This document shows positions 1-5,568 of a stretch of 8,699 bases of DNA, piece after piece. The translations under genes were made by a program, and so were the position numbers. Positions within the stretch are counted from its first letter, which is position 1. Each line of letters begins with the position of its first letter. Source of the DNA: RGIG3102 sp964369915 (GTDB lineage Bacteria; Bacillota; Clostridia; Oscillospirales; Ruminococcaceae); contig CAYJGG010000073.1 of assembly GCA_964369915.1 (NCBI GenBank), positions 1 through 8,699 on the forward strand. Reading direction: 5' to 3'. Under the pieces are notes generated by a model. That model worked only from the letters and a program-made list of their open reading frames with translations, had not been told where the DNA came from and ran no database searches.

Positions 1-482
1 ATTTTAACCATTGTTGCATATAACGGCATAATCATAAACGGTAAATAGTTATAAACCATACCTAAAACAACTGCGCCACTTGTGTTTATCATTTCAAAAG
101 GTCCAAGACCAATAAGGCCAAAAAGCTGATTTATTAAACCATTATTTTCTAAAAGACTCATCCAAGCGTATGTGCGCAAAAGAAAATTAAGCCACATTGG
201 CAACACGATTAGCATAAGCATTATTTTTTGATTTATCGCTCTCATCCTTGATAGCATAAAACTTATAGGATACGCTATTACAAGACAAATAATTGTTGCA
301 AAAACAGCCAGCATAATACTATTTAAAAATACTGCTGAATATTTGAATAAATCGCTTATATTTGCTAAAGTAAAGTTTCCATCGCTAGTAGTGAATGCAA
401 AAAACACAACTAAGCATAATGGAGCAAATATAAAAACCATCATCCATAATAAATAAGGTGTACTAACTTTTTTTGTATTCAT
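1..482 (-). CDS. potB: Polyamine-type ABC transporter permease, PotB-like (N-terminal part, cut by window edge)
   Basis: This is the first of the two inner-membrane permease subunits expected in a spermidine/putrescine-type ABC importer. The 160 visible codons start with MNTKKVSTPYLL. Hydrophobic segments lie at about residues 11-30, 54-78, 88-108 and 136-156. The stretch MVYNYLPFMIMPLYATM (about 142-158) matches the PotB/PotH permease pattern. The C-terminal half, including the EAA loop that contacts the ATPase, lies beyond the left edge, so intactness cannot be judged. The ATG is 3 bp after the potA stop codon, and its Shine-Dalgarno (GAGGGAC) lies in the last potA codons, so the two are probably cotranscribed and translationally coupled. 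Gene order potA-potB predicts potC and potD further left (inference). The substrate could also be another small cation or an organic solute handled by this family; polyamine is the usual annotation. Confidence 0.88.
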   Translation of the reverse strand, partial: MNTKKVSTPYLLWMMVFIFAPLCLVVFFAFTTSDGNFTLANISDLFKYSAVFLNSIMLAVFATIICLVIAYPISFMLSRMRAINQKIMLMLIVLPMWLNFLLRTYAWMSLLENNGLINQLFGLIGLGPFEMINTSGAVVLGMVYNYLPFMIMPLYATMVK

Positions 483-485
483 AAT

Positions 486-1532
486 TTAGTCCCTCATTCT
501 TTTCATAATGTGAATTTCTTCAGGACCAATATTCATACCTATTAAATTGCCCACTGTTTGAATTTGAGTAGAATGGATAAGCCAATCAAAACCTCCCTGC
601 TCTACCGTTATTTCATAGTGTACCCCTTTAAATATAACGCTTTTTACAACGCCTTGAAGCGCACCTTGAAGTGAAGGCACAACCTCGATATCCTCAGGAC
701 GAATAACAACATTAACAAGCTCATTTGGGCTAAACCCTTTATCAACACAAGAAAACTGAGTTCCGTTTATTTCAATTAAAAAGTCTTTAACCATAATACC
801 ATCAATAATATTACTCTCACCAATAAAATCTGCAACAAATGAGTTAATTGGCTCATTATAAATATCTGTTGGTGTTCCGATTTGCTGAATAATACCATCT
901 TTCATAACTACAACGGTATCGCTCATTGTTAAAGCTTCCTCTTGATCATGCGTTACATAAACAAAGGTTATTGCCAAAGATTGCTGAATGCGTTTTAATT
1001 CTAATTGCATTTCTTTTCTAAGTTTTAAATCTAATGCGCCTAGTGGCTCATCTAAAAGTAAAACTTTAGGGTGGTTTACTAATGCTCTTGCAATAGCAAC
1101 CCTTTGCTGCTGTCCACCTGAAAGAGTTGTTGTATCTCTTCTTGCAAATTCACGAAGATTAACAATCTCTAGCATCTCTAAAACTCTTGATTTTACTTCT
1201 GCCTCAGGTAGTTTTTGCAGTCTTAGTCCAAAGGCAACATTTTCAAACACATTTAAATGTGAGAATAATGCATACTTTTGAAACACTGTGTTAACTTCCC
1301 TTTTGTACGGTGGAAGTTTAACGATGTCTTTGCCATCAAAAAAAACATTGCCCGATTTTGGCTCTAAAAACCCTCCGATAATTCTAAGTGTTGTAGTTTT
1401 GCCACAGCCAGATGGGCCAAGCAAAGTTACAAACTCTTTATCTTTGATATCAAGTGATAATTCACTTAATACGGTTTCACCGCCGAAATCAACAACAATG
1501 TCTTTCAAACTGATAATATTTTTGTTTTCCAT
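486..1532 (-). CDS. potA: Spermidine/putrescine-type ABC transporter ATP-binding protein
   Basis: This is the cytoplasmic ATPase that drives a PotABCD-type importer; 348 aa is normal for the family. All nucleotide-binding motifs are intact: Walker A GPSGCGKTT (39-47), Q-loop Gln85, signature LSGGQQQR (137-144), Walker B VLLLDEP (157-163), D-loop GALD (165-168) and H-loop His195. Residues from about 240 to the end form the TOBE-like regulatory domain, with the VIRPEDIEV segment at about 276-284 typical of PotA/MalK-class ATPases. The start is supported by AAAGGGG seven bases upstream of the ATG. The gene is first in the operon, followed 3 bp later by potB. It is preceded by a near-consensus promoter and a leader of about 155 nt with several inverted repeats, which suggests control before or at translation initiation. 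Assignment to the polyamine subfamily rests on overall similarity and on the PotB-like neighbour; the exact substrate is inferred. Confidence 0.93.
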   Translation of the reverse strand: MENKNIISLKDIVVDFGGETVLSELSLDIKDKEFVTLLGPSGCGKTTTLRIIGGFLEPKSGNVFFDGKDIVKLPPYKREVNTVFQKYALFSHLNVFENVAFGLRLQKLPEAEVKSRVLEMLEIVNLREFARRDTTTLSGGQQQRVAIARALVNHPKVLLLDEPLGALDLKLRKEMQLELKRIQQSLAITFVYVTHDQEEALTMSDTVVVMKDGIIQQIGTPTDIYNEPINSFVADFIGESNIIDGIMVKDFLIEINGTQFSCVDKGFSPNELVNVVIRPEDIEVVPSLQGALQGVVKSVIFKGVHYEITVEQGGFDWLIHSTQIQTVGNLIGMNIGPEEIHIMKRMRD

Positions 1533-1539
1533 TTCTAAT

Positions 1540-1546
1540 CCCCTTT
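1540..1546 (-). promoter_or_regulatory. potA ribosome binding site, overlapped by a complementary upstream segment
   Basis: On the minus strand AAAGGGG lies 7 bases before the potA ATG. The same bases belong to CCGCAAAGGG (1541-1550), which can pair over 10 positions (nine Watson-Crick, one G-U) with CCTTTTGCGG (1595-1604) in the same transcript. When paired, the ribosome binding site would be hidden. Confidence 0.75.
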
Positions 1547-1582
1547 GCGGTAATATACTACGCCTTTACGTAGCCGATGTCA

Positions 1583-1612
1583 ATTATACCAGCCCCGCAA
1601 AAGGTTTGTTAC
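1583..1612 (-). promoter_or_regulatory. Possible second pot promoter P2 with extended -10
   Basis: On the minus strand TGGTATAAT (1583-1591) is a consensus -10 with the TGn extension. A weak -35 GTAACA (1607-1612) lies 18 bp upstream. If active, it would start transcription near 1576 and give a short leader lacking the anti-ribosome-binding-site arm at 1595-1604. It is a sequence match only. Confidence 0.35.
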
Positions 1613-1642
1613 ACCACAGTTAAAGTGGCTACAGCAGTACAT

Positions 1643-1676
1643 ACAACATCAGTATGTTGTCTTATTTCTAAGACAA
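1643..1676. repeat. Two overlapping inverted repeats just downstream of pot promoter P1
   Basis: The perfect inverted repeat TTGTCTTA-TTTC-TAAGACAA (1657-1676) shares four bases with a second one, ACAACAT-CAGT-ATGTTGT (1643-1660). They begin about 11 bp past the predicted P1 start point. They could be a dimeric repressor operator, or two mutually exclusive RNA hairpins, since 1657-1660 cannot be in both. There is no U tract, so neither is an intrinsic terminator. Confidence 0.6.
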
Positions 1677-1693
1677 GATTCACACTAACTGGA

Positions 1694-1722
1694 ATTGTAT
1701 ATGTTTTCTATGTTTTTGTCAA
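1694..1722 (-). promoter_or_regulatory. Sigma-A-type promoter P1 of the pot operon
   Basis: On the minus strand, -35 TTGACA (1717-1722, consensus), a 17-bp spacer and -10 TACAAT (1694-1699, one mismatch). Predicted start point is near 1687, about 155 nt before the potA ATG. It is the strongest promoter match in the window. Confidence 0.8.
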
Positions 1723-1815
1723 TAGATAATTTATTATTTTTCACTTTAGGTAATGTTTTTTTACAAATTATTTAATTTTTACAATTTTTTAATTAAATTT
1801 TTTATTTAATTTGAT

Positions 1816-1846
1816 AAAAAAATAGAGAAACATCTCTGTTTCTCTA
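1816..1846 (-). terminator. Intrinsic terminator for the phosphoribosyltransferase gene
   Basis: A perfect 10-bp stem TAGAGAAACA/TGTTTCTCTA (1823-1832 and 1837-1846) with a 4-nt loop is followed on the minus strand by seven T (1822-1816). It lies about 100 nt after the stop codon at 1950 and upstream of the pot promoter, separating the two transcription units. The AT-rich stretch 1733-1815 shows nothing else that I can support. Confidence 0.75.
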
Positions 1847-1927
1847 CGATTTTTATCGATATCTATAACCATTATTTTATCGTATATTTTCGCTTATTTT
1901 AATGCAAAATCAAAATAAAACCCTACG

Positions 1928-1950
1928 AGTTTGAAAATGATTTTCAAACT
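1928..1950. repeat. 23-bp near-perfect palindrome touching the phosphoribosyltransferase stop codon
   Basis: AGTTTGAAAA (1928-1937) and TTTTCAAACT (1941-1950) are exact inverted repeats around TGA; the palindrome as a whole fails only at its central base. Its last base is also the final base of the stop codon read on the minus strand. The T-rich stretch after it is interrupted, so it is at best a weak terminator or an mRNA 3' stabilising hairpin upstream of the better terminator at 1816-1846. Confidence 0.6.
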
Positions 1951-2516
1951 TAGCCTAAGAACAAAGGTAAATCTTGAATGTAAAACAGATTTTCAGCCTC
2001 AAAATCGCTGCTTTCTTTTAGCACAGCCGCATACCCAACAACCTCACAGCCTATCTCATCAATTAATTCTTCCATAGCTTTAAATGTTCCACCAGTTGAA
2101 ACAACATCATCAATTAATAAAACTTTTTTACCACGAATTTTATCTGCATCTCTACCATCAACAACCATAGTTTGCTCATTTTTTGTAGTTATAGATTTTA
2201 CTACTGTTTTTATAGGATTTAGCATATATGCTTTAACATCTTTTCTAAACACTACAAAATCTTTTTCACCAAGATATGTGCAGATACTTTGAGCTAAAGG
2301 TAAAACTTTTGCTTCTGGGCAAACTATATAATCATAATCTACATCTTTAATTTTATCTCCTAAAAGTTTTGCACAATAGTTAGTTAAATTAGAATTCCCT
2401 AGTAAAACAAAAGAAGCTATGTGCAGTCCATCTTTAACTTTTGCAATATCTAAAACTTCAGTTCTTCCCTCTAAATCTAAATTGTAATGAGTTTGTCCTG
2501 TATATTGAATATTCAT
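1950..2516 (-). CDS. Purine-type phosphoribosyltransferase (Apt/Hpt-like, COG0503 type)
   Basis: The 188-aa protein probably transfers a ribose-phosphate from PRPP to a purine base in a cytosolic salvage reaction. The PRPP loop VLLIDDVVSTGGT (132-144) is complete, with the acidic pair Asp136-Asp137 and the STGGT phosphate grip. Other family-like segments are IASFVLLGN (33-41), VCPEAKVLPLA (65-75) with the acidic residue before the ribose-binding loop, and VFRKDVKAYM (89-98). The length is close to adenine phosphoribosyltransferases, but the N-terminal half resembles the branch annotated variously as adenine or hypoxanthine/guanine enzymes, so I give no symbol. The ATG has AGAAAGG 13 bases upstream (2530-2536), a long spacing, and no better in-frame start is visible. 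The gene stands alone with its own promoter and terminator. A role as a purine-responsive regulator cannot be excluded. Confidence 0.85.
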   Translation of the reverse strand: MNIQYTGQTHYNLDLEGRTEVLDIAKVKDGLHIASFVLLGNSNLTNYCAKLLGDKIKDVDYDYIVCPEAKVLPLAQSICTYLGEKDFVVFRKDVKAYMLNPIKTVVKSITTKNEQTMVVDGRDADKIRGKKVLLIDDVVSTGGTFKAMEELIDEIGCEVVGYAAVLKESSDFEAENLFYIQDLPLFLG

Positions 2517-2644
2517 AAATATACCAATGCCTTTCTAAATATATGTTTAATTTATATTTTCTTTGGGTAATATAATTTCAAAAGATTGCTTTGTAATCAC
2601 AAAAAATTAAACTAATATATGTATTATTTATATTAACCTTATAT

Positions 2645-2673
2645 ATTATATACAATTTTTAACTATTTTTCAA
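2645..2673 (-). promoter_or_regulatory. Promoter of the phosphoribosyltransferase gene
   Basis: On the minus strand, -35 TTGAAA (2668-2673), a 17-bp spacer and -10 TATAAT (2645-2650). The predicted start is near 2638, giving a leader of about 120 nt in which I see no purine riboswitch core or strong hairpin. The surroundings are very AT-rich, so chance matches are possible. Confidence 0.55.
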
Positions 2674-2680
2674 CTTTAAC

Positions 2681-2709
2681 TTTAAATTTTCATTAATTTA
2701 GTTTATAAT
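2681..2709 (+). promoter_or_regulatory. Candidate promoter of the small membrane-protein gene
   Basis: TTTAAA (2681-2686), a 17-bp spacer and a consensus TATAAT (2704-2709) lie about 150 bp before the ATG at 2861. The resulting leader would contain the two hairpins at 2757-2798. Several other TATAAT-like strings occur nearby, so the choice is uncertain. It is arranged back to back with the phosphoribosyltransferase promoter. Confidence 0.35.
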
Positions 2710-2756
2710 TTATATTATCTTTTATAATATTATAATATAAATCTAAGTTTTCCTTT

Positions 2757-2798
2757 CGTGCATGATGTGTTGCACGCAGTTTACTCAATAAAGTAAAC
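2757..2798. repeat. Two adjacent inverted repeats in the leader of the small membrane-protein gene
   Basis: CGTGCA (2757-2762) pairs with TGCACG (2771-2776) across an 8-nt loop. Two bases further on, GTTTACT (2779-2785) pairs with AGTAAAC (2792-2798) across a 6-nt loop. The first is a relatively GC-rich island in otherwise almost pure AT sequence, which suggests it is kept for a reason. Neither is followed by a U tract on either strand. They may be operator sites or leader RNA hairpins. Confidence 0.5.
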
Positions 2799-2860
2799 AC
2801 AGAAAACTACAATAATGTAAATATTATTTATATAACATTTAAAACCTAAGGAGTATTTTT

Positions 2861-3181
2861 ATGTCTGTTATTCTAGCAATTATGTGCTTTTACTATGGCA
2901 CAAACAATATTATATCTGCTTTAAAAGTTCCGTTTTCAAGTTTTGAAACAATAAACTGGCTACTACTTTTAACAGGCGTTTTACTTATCCTTGTTGGAAT
3001 TGCTTGCACTTATCAAGCTAATAAGGAATATAAAGAAAAACAAAAGCAAAAAGCTGAAGCTAATAATAACGTTCATAATGAAGATATTCCATCCAAAAAT
3101 GATAATCTAAATGATACTAAAGAAATAATTTTTGATATTGATGATAGCGATAATTTTGATGATACTGATACAGATGATTAA
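2861..3181 (+). CDS. Small membrane protein with a charged acidic C-terminal tail, unknown function
   Basis: I do not recognise this 106-aa protein. The N-terminus (residues 2-22) is moderately hydrophobic with several polar residues. A clear membrane segment follows, WLLLLTGVLLILVGIACTY at 33-51. Residues 53-70 are Lys/Glu-rich and could be a short helix or coil. The tail from about 71 to 106 is Asn/Asp-rich and strongly acidic, with a run of aspartates at the end (DDSDNFDDTDTDD). Positive residues just after the second segment suggest that the tail is cytoplasmic (inference). The start is well supported by AAGGAG seven bases before the ATG. A leader with two hairpins precedes it, and another small gene follows 115 bp later on the same strand. 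There is no signal-peptidase site or enzymatic motif. The low-complexity tail makes homology searching weak. Confidence 0.75.
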   Translation: MSVILAIMCFYYGTNNIISALKVPFSSFETINWLLLLTGVLLILVGIACTYQANKEYKEKQKQKAEANNNVHNEDIPSKNDNLNDTKEIIFDIDDSDNFDDTDTDD

Positions 3182-3241
3182 TTTTTAGAAACTTTTATCA
3201 AATTTTACTTTATTTTCTATAAATAAAATCCTTTTAATTAA

Positions 3242-3250
3242 TGATAATAT
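3242..3250 (+). promoter_or_regulatory. Candidate extended -10 promoter of the small charged-protein gene
   Basis: TGA-TAATAT (3242-3250) is an extended -10 about 47 bp before the ATG at 3297, with no convincing -35. The surrounding string ATGATAATATA...TATGTAAA recurs upstream of sdaAB at 4838-4857, which supports its use as a promoter. It implies that the gene at 3297 can be transcribed independently of the gene ending at 3181. Confidence 0.35.
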
Positions 3251-3281
3251 ACTATGTAAAAGAAATACAAATTTAATTTTG

Positions 3282-3287
3282 AAAGGA
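3282..3287 (+). promoter_or_regulatory. Ribosome binding site that fixes the start at 3297
   Basis: AAAGGA lies 9 bases before ATG 3297. A TTG codon at 3279 is in the same reading frame and would add six residues, but it sits before and across this Shine-Dalgarno sequence and has none of its own, so the ATG is preferred. Confidence 0.7.
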
Positions 3288-3296
3288 TGTTTATTT

Positions 3297-3602
3297 ATGA
3301 ATGAAAACAAAGATTTTATAAAAAACAAAAGAATTGATCATAATGTTATAAAAAATTATGATGATTTATTAAGAGATGAATACGCACAAACTTTAGATGC
3401 TATTTTAGAAAGCGAAGAAAATTCGCCAGCTAATAGTTTAATTAAAAAATATAATAATGATTCAATAGTAAATTCTTCTTACACAAAATCAACTAATAGA
3501 TATAAAAATCTAAACGAAGAAGATTTAGAGAAAAAAACAGAAACTGAAGATGCTTATGATGTAACTCGAAAATATATTGATAGAACACAGTTTCCAACTT
3601 AA
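3297..3602 (+). CDS. Small soluble charged protein, unknown function
   Basis: I do not recognise this 101-aa protein. It has no membrane segment, signal peptide, cysteine or known motif. It is rich in Asn, Asp, Glu and Lys and has stretches such as YDDLLRDEYAQTLDAILE (about 21-38) that could form an amphipathic helix, followed by Asn/Ser-rich and Glu/Lys-rich stretches likely to be flexible. The start at ATG 3297 is chosen because AAAGGA is 9 bases upstream. The evidence that it is a real gene is the good ribosome binding site, the candidate extended -10 promoter, the absence of long competing frames and the terminator 7 bases after its stop codon. It lies 115 bp after the small membrane-protein gene. 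Both are short, acidic and of unknown role, so a functional link is possible but not shown. Confidence 0.68.
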   Translation: MNENKDFIKNKRIDHNVIKNYDDLLRDEYAQTLDAILESEENSPANSLIKKYNNDSIVNSSYTKSTNRYKNLNEEDLEKKTETEDAYDVTRKYIDRTQFPT

Positions 3603-3608
3603 AATAAT

Positions 3609-3639
3609 AAAAAAGGTGAAATTTATTTTCACCTTTTTT
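3609..3639. terminator. Bidirectional terminator between convergent genes
   Basis: AAAAAAGGTGAAA (3609-3621) and TTTCACCTTTTTT (3627-3639) form a stem with a 5-nt loop and U tracts in both directions. It serves the small charged-protein gene on the plus strand, whose stop is at 3602, and the ytvI-like gene on the minus strand, whose stop begins 2 bp away at 3642. Confidence 0.87.
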
Positions 3640-3641
3640 GT

Positions 3642-4709
3642 TTATTCAAATAATTTTAATTTACCAGAAGATATTAATTCTTTTACAATTACAACAGACA
3701 CTGGAAGAAGTATTATTCCAATAAATCCAAAAATCTGTATTCCAACATACATTGCCATTAAAGTTGCTACTGGGTGTAGCCCAACTCTATCTCCCACAAC
3801 TTTTGGCTCTAAAATCTGCCTTACAACTGTTACTATTGCATATAAAATTAATAAGCCTATTCCTAAAGGATAATTTCCTAAAATAATATTTATAATTCCC
3901 CACGGGATAACAATTCCACCTGTACCTAAAACTGGCATTATATCAAAAATCGAAATCATTAAGGCAATCGCAATAGCATTATTTATTCTTAATAATGATA
4001 AACCAATTGAAAGTTCTATAAATGTTATAAATATAATAATAGCGTATGATTTAATATACTGTTTTAGTGCAACTATTGAATATTCCTCAACTCCTAAAAT
4101 TATTTCCTTTGTTTTAGGGCTCATTTTTTTATTTAAATAAGACATAATATTATCATAATCACTAGCTATAAAAAATGATGCTACAACAGAAATTAAAGTT
4201 GCTAAAAACACAGCTGGAACTCTTGCTGCATATCCTGATAGAACGCTTACAGCACTCATAGAAATACTGCTAATTTGATCGCTAATGCTATCATATAAAC
4301 TGCTAGTTGCAGATTCAACTATCCCTTCTATACCTGGATCTATTCTAATTAAAGTGTTATTAATTGTTTGTATAAATCCATTAATGCTAGGCAAGATATC
4401 ATTTGTGTATATCTGTGGCAAATTAGAAAACATATTAAGTAGTGACGCACCAATATTATATCCTAATAACAGAAGAATAAGCACCGTTGATATATAAAAT
4501 ACAGCTACAAAAAATATGGCACAAAATCCTTTTTTTATTTTTATTTTATTAGAAACTTTATTTATTGTTGGATATAATAAATACGCAACTAAAAATGCTA
4601 TTACAAAAGGCAATAGCCAACTTGATAAAATATATAGTGCAGCAACAACAATTGCTATTATCACCAATACATATCCTGTGTTAATTAAAAAATTTATCCT
4701 TTTTTGCAT
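3642..4709 (-). CDS. ytvI: YtvI-like AI-2E family integral membrane protein (sporulation-associated family)
   Basis: This 355-aa polytopic protein belongs to the AI-2E transporter family and best fits the YtvI branch of spore-formers. Hydrophobic segments lie at about 12-28, 31-47, 62-85, 165-185, 222-276 (two segments), 281-298 and 314-345, with an extracytoplasmic-type loop at about 90-160. Diagnostic family stretches are DIMPVLGTGGIVIPW (256-270) and EPKVVGDRVGLHP (301-313). YtvI is associated with sporulation in Bacillus, but its transport substrate is not established; AI-2 transport is not implied by the family name. At the start, AAAGG ends only 2 bases before the ATG, while AGAAAGG lies 11 bases upstream and probably serves as the Shine-Dalgarno. 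The gene is divergent from sdaAB across 179 bp and shares a terminator with the convergent small gene. No frameshift or missing motif is seen. Confidence 0.85.
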   Translation of the reverse strand: MQKRINFLINTGYVLVIIAIVVAALYILSSWLLPFVIAFLVAYLLYPTINKVSNKIKIKKGFCAIFFVAVFYISTVLILLLLGYNIGASLLNMFSNLPQIYTNDILPSINGFIQTINNTLIRIDPGIEGIVESATSSLYDSISDQISSISMSAVSVLSGYAARVPAVFLATLISVVASFFIASDYDNIMSYLNKKMSPKTKEIILGVEEYSIVALKQYIKSYAIIIFITFIELSIGLSLLRINNAIAIALMISIFDIMPVLGTGGIVIPWGIINIILGNYPLGIGLLILYAIVTVVRQILEPKVVGDRVGLHPVATLMAMYVGIQIFGFIGIILLPVSVVIVKELISSGKLKLFE

Positions 4710-4782
4710 ATCCTTTTGCGCCTTTCTCTTACATACCTTTGCAGTATTTTAAATCTATAACCTAGTATTATCTTATATTTCT

Positions 4783-4811
4783 ATTTTAATATATATATGA
4801 AATATAATCAA
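4783..4811 (-). promoter_or_regulatory. Candidate ytvI promoter
   Basis: On the minus strand, -35 TTGATT (4806-4811), a 17-bp spacer and -10 TAAAAT (4783-4788), about 75 bp before the ATG. Matches are partial and the region is AT-rich. If ytvI is driven by a sporulation sigma factor, this would not be the main promoter. Confidence 0.35.
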
Positions 4812-4818
4812 CAAAAAC

Positions 4819-4846
4819 TTGTTTTTAATTAAATATATGATAATAT
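4819..4846 (+). promoter_or_regulatory. Candidate promoter of the serine dehydratase operon
   Basis: -35 TTGTTT (4819-4824), a 16-bp spacer and extended -10 TGA-TAATAT (4838-4846), about 43 bp before the sdaAB ATG. The -35 is only 7 bp from that proposed for the divergent ytvI promoter, so the two could interfere. Confidence 0.45.
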
Positions 4847-4888
4847 ATATTATGTAAATAAAAATTTTTATAAGTAAGGAGAGGCATA

Positions 4889-5554
4889 ATGAGTATAAGT
4901 TTATTAGATGTAATCGGCCCTGTGATGATAGGTCCATCATCTTCTCATACAGCAGGCGCTACAAAATTATCAAAAATTGCCACTTTAATATATGCTAAAG
5001 AATTCAAAAAAGTTATATTTGGTTTAGGTGGCTCTTTTGCAAAAACCTATAAAGGGCATTTTACTGATGTAGCTTTAGTTGCGGGTGCACTACTTATAAA
5101 CGAAGACGATGAAGACTTAGTTAATAGCTTTGAAATAGCTAAAAACAAAGGCTTAGAATATGAATTTATCCCTATGGAGTTAAATTCATATTATGAAAAC
5201 AGCTTAAAAATCATTTTTATTGATAATGATAATAATGAGTATTTCATCGAAGGCGCTTCTCTTGGTGGTGGGCTTATATTAATCACTAATATAAATGGAT
5301 TAGAGTGCGAAATATCTGCTCAATGTCCAACTGTGATTATCAAACAACGTGATTTAAAAGGTGTTGTTTGCGATATTAGCACTATTCTAGCCGTAAATGA
5401 TATTAATATTGGCGTAATGAAAGTTAATAGGGTTTCAAAAGGAGATATCGCTCACTGCGTTATCGAATGTGATAATAATATACCAAGTAAGGTTATTGAT
5501 GAATTAGAAAATGTTAACAATGTTATTTCTGTAACGGCCGTTAACATTAATTAG
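4889..5554 (+). CDS. sdaAB: L-serine dehydratase, iron-sulfur-dependent, beta subunit
   Basis: This is the regulatory/beta subunit of the oxygen-sensitive L-serine dehydratase, which deaminates serine to pyruvate and ammonia in the cytosol. The N-terminal domain carries the hallmark GPSSSHTAGA (15-24), then GGSFAKTYKGHFTD (47-60). The family usually has GHGTD where this protein has GHFTD, a small deviation. ASLGGG (123-128) is also typical. Residues from about 153 to 218 form an ACT domain (KGVVCDISTILAVNDINIGV and following), a fold used for allosteric ligand binding or dimer contact. The length of 221 aa is normal for the split enzyme. The start has a strong AAGGAG seven bases upstream. The gene is followed 14 bp later by the alpha subunit, whose ribosome binding site overlaps the sdaAB stop codon. 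A short hairpin-forming repeat lies at the 3' end of the gene. Confidence 0.95.
   Translation: MSISLLDVIGPVMIGPSSSHTAGATKLSKIATLIYAKEFKKVIFGLGGSFAKTYKGHFTDVALVAGALLINEDDEDLVNSFEIAKNKGLEYEFIPMELNSYYENSLKIIFIDNDNNEYFIEGASLGGGLILITNINGLECEISAQCPTVIIKQRDLKGVVCDISTILAVNDINIGVMKVNRVSKGDIAHCVIECDNNIPSKVIDELENVNNVISVTAVNIN
5510..5548. repeat. Inverted repeat at the 3' end of sdaAB, just before the sdaAA ribosome binding site
   Basis: AATGTTAAC (5510-5518) and GTTAACATT (5540-5548) are exact inverted repeats 21 nt apart. Inside the second half lies a perfect 12-bp palindrome TAACGGCCGTTA (5532-5543). The structure ends 5 bases before the sdaAA AGGAG. It is within codons for NVNNVIS..TAVNIN, where repeated Asn-Val codons may explain it by chance. 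Confidence 0.4.
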
Positions 5555-5557
5555 GAG
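5553..5557 (+). promoter_or_regulatory. sdaAA ribosome binding site overlapping the sdaAB stop codon
   Basis: AGGAG (5553-5557) overlaps the last two bases of the sdaAB TAG stop and lies 11 bases before the sdaAA ATG. The overlap points to translational coupling, which would keep the two subunits in balance. Confidence 0.65.
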
Positions 5558-5568
5558 TTAAGATTAAT

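Larger units (their letters stand above)
1533..1687 (-). promoter_or_regulatory. Structured 5' leader of potA
   Basis: Expected untranslated leader from the promoter start point near 1687 to the potA ATG. It holds, in transcript order, hairpin TTGTCTTA/TAAGACAA (1676-1657), hairpin ACAACAT/ATGTTGT (1660-1643), GTAGCC's partner strand (1632-1627), the anti-ribosome-binding-site arm (1604-1595), a small hairpin CTACG/CGTAG (1573-1558) and the ribosome binding site. The six bases at 1627-1632 are complementary to 1570-1575, and this pairing competes with the small hairpin. I do not recognise it as a known riboswitch class: no TPP, SAM, purine or glycine core was seen. Regulation is inferred from structure alone. 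Confidence 0.45.

Noticed and set aside
988..1623. Two plus-strand frames opposite potA
   Set aside because: They are antisense shadows of a complete, motif-rich ATPase gene and have no family features.
1533..1687. Known riboswitch in the potA leader (TPP, SAM, purine, glycine, lysine)
   Set aside because: None of the conserved core strings I know for these classes is present. Only generic structure is supported.
3279..3296. TTG start giving a 107-aa version of the small charged protein
   Set aside because: The TTG sits before and across the AAAGGA that serves ATG 3297, and has no ribosome binding site of its own.
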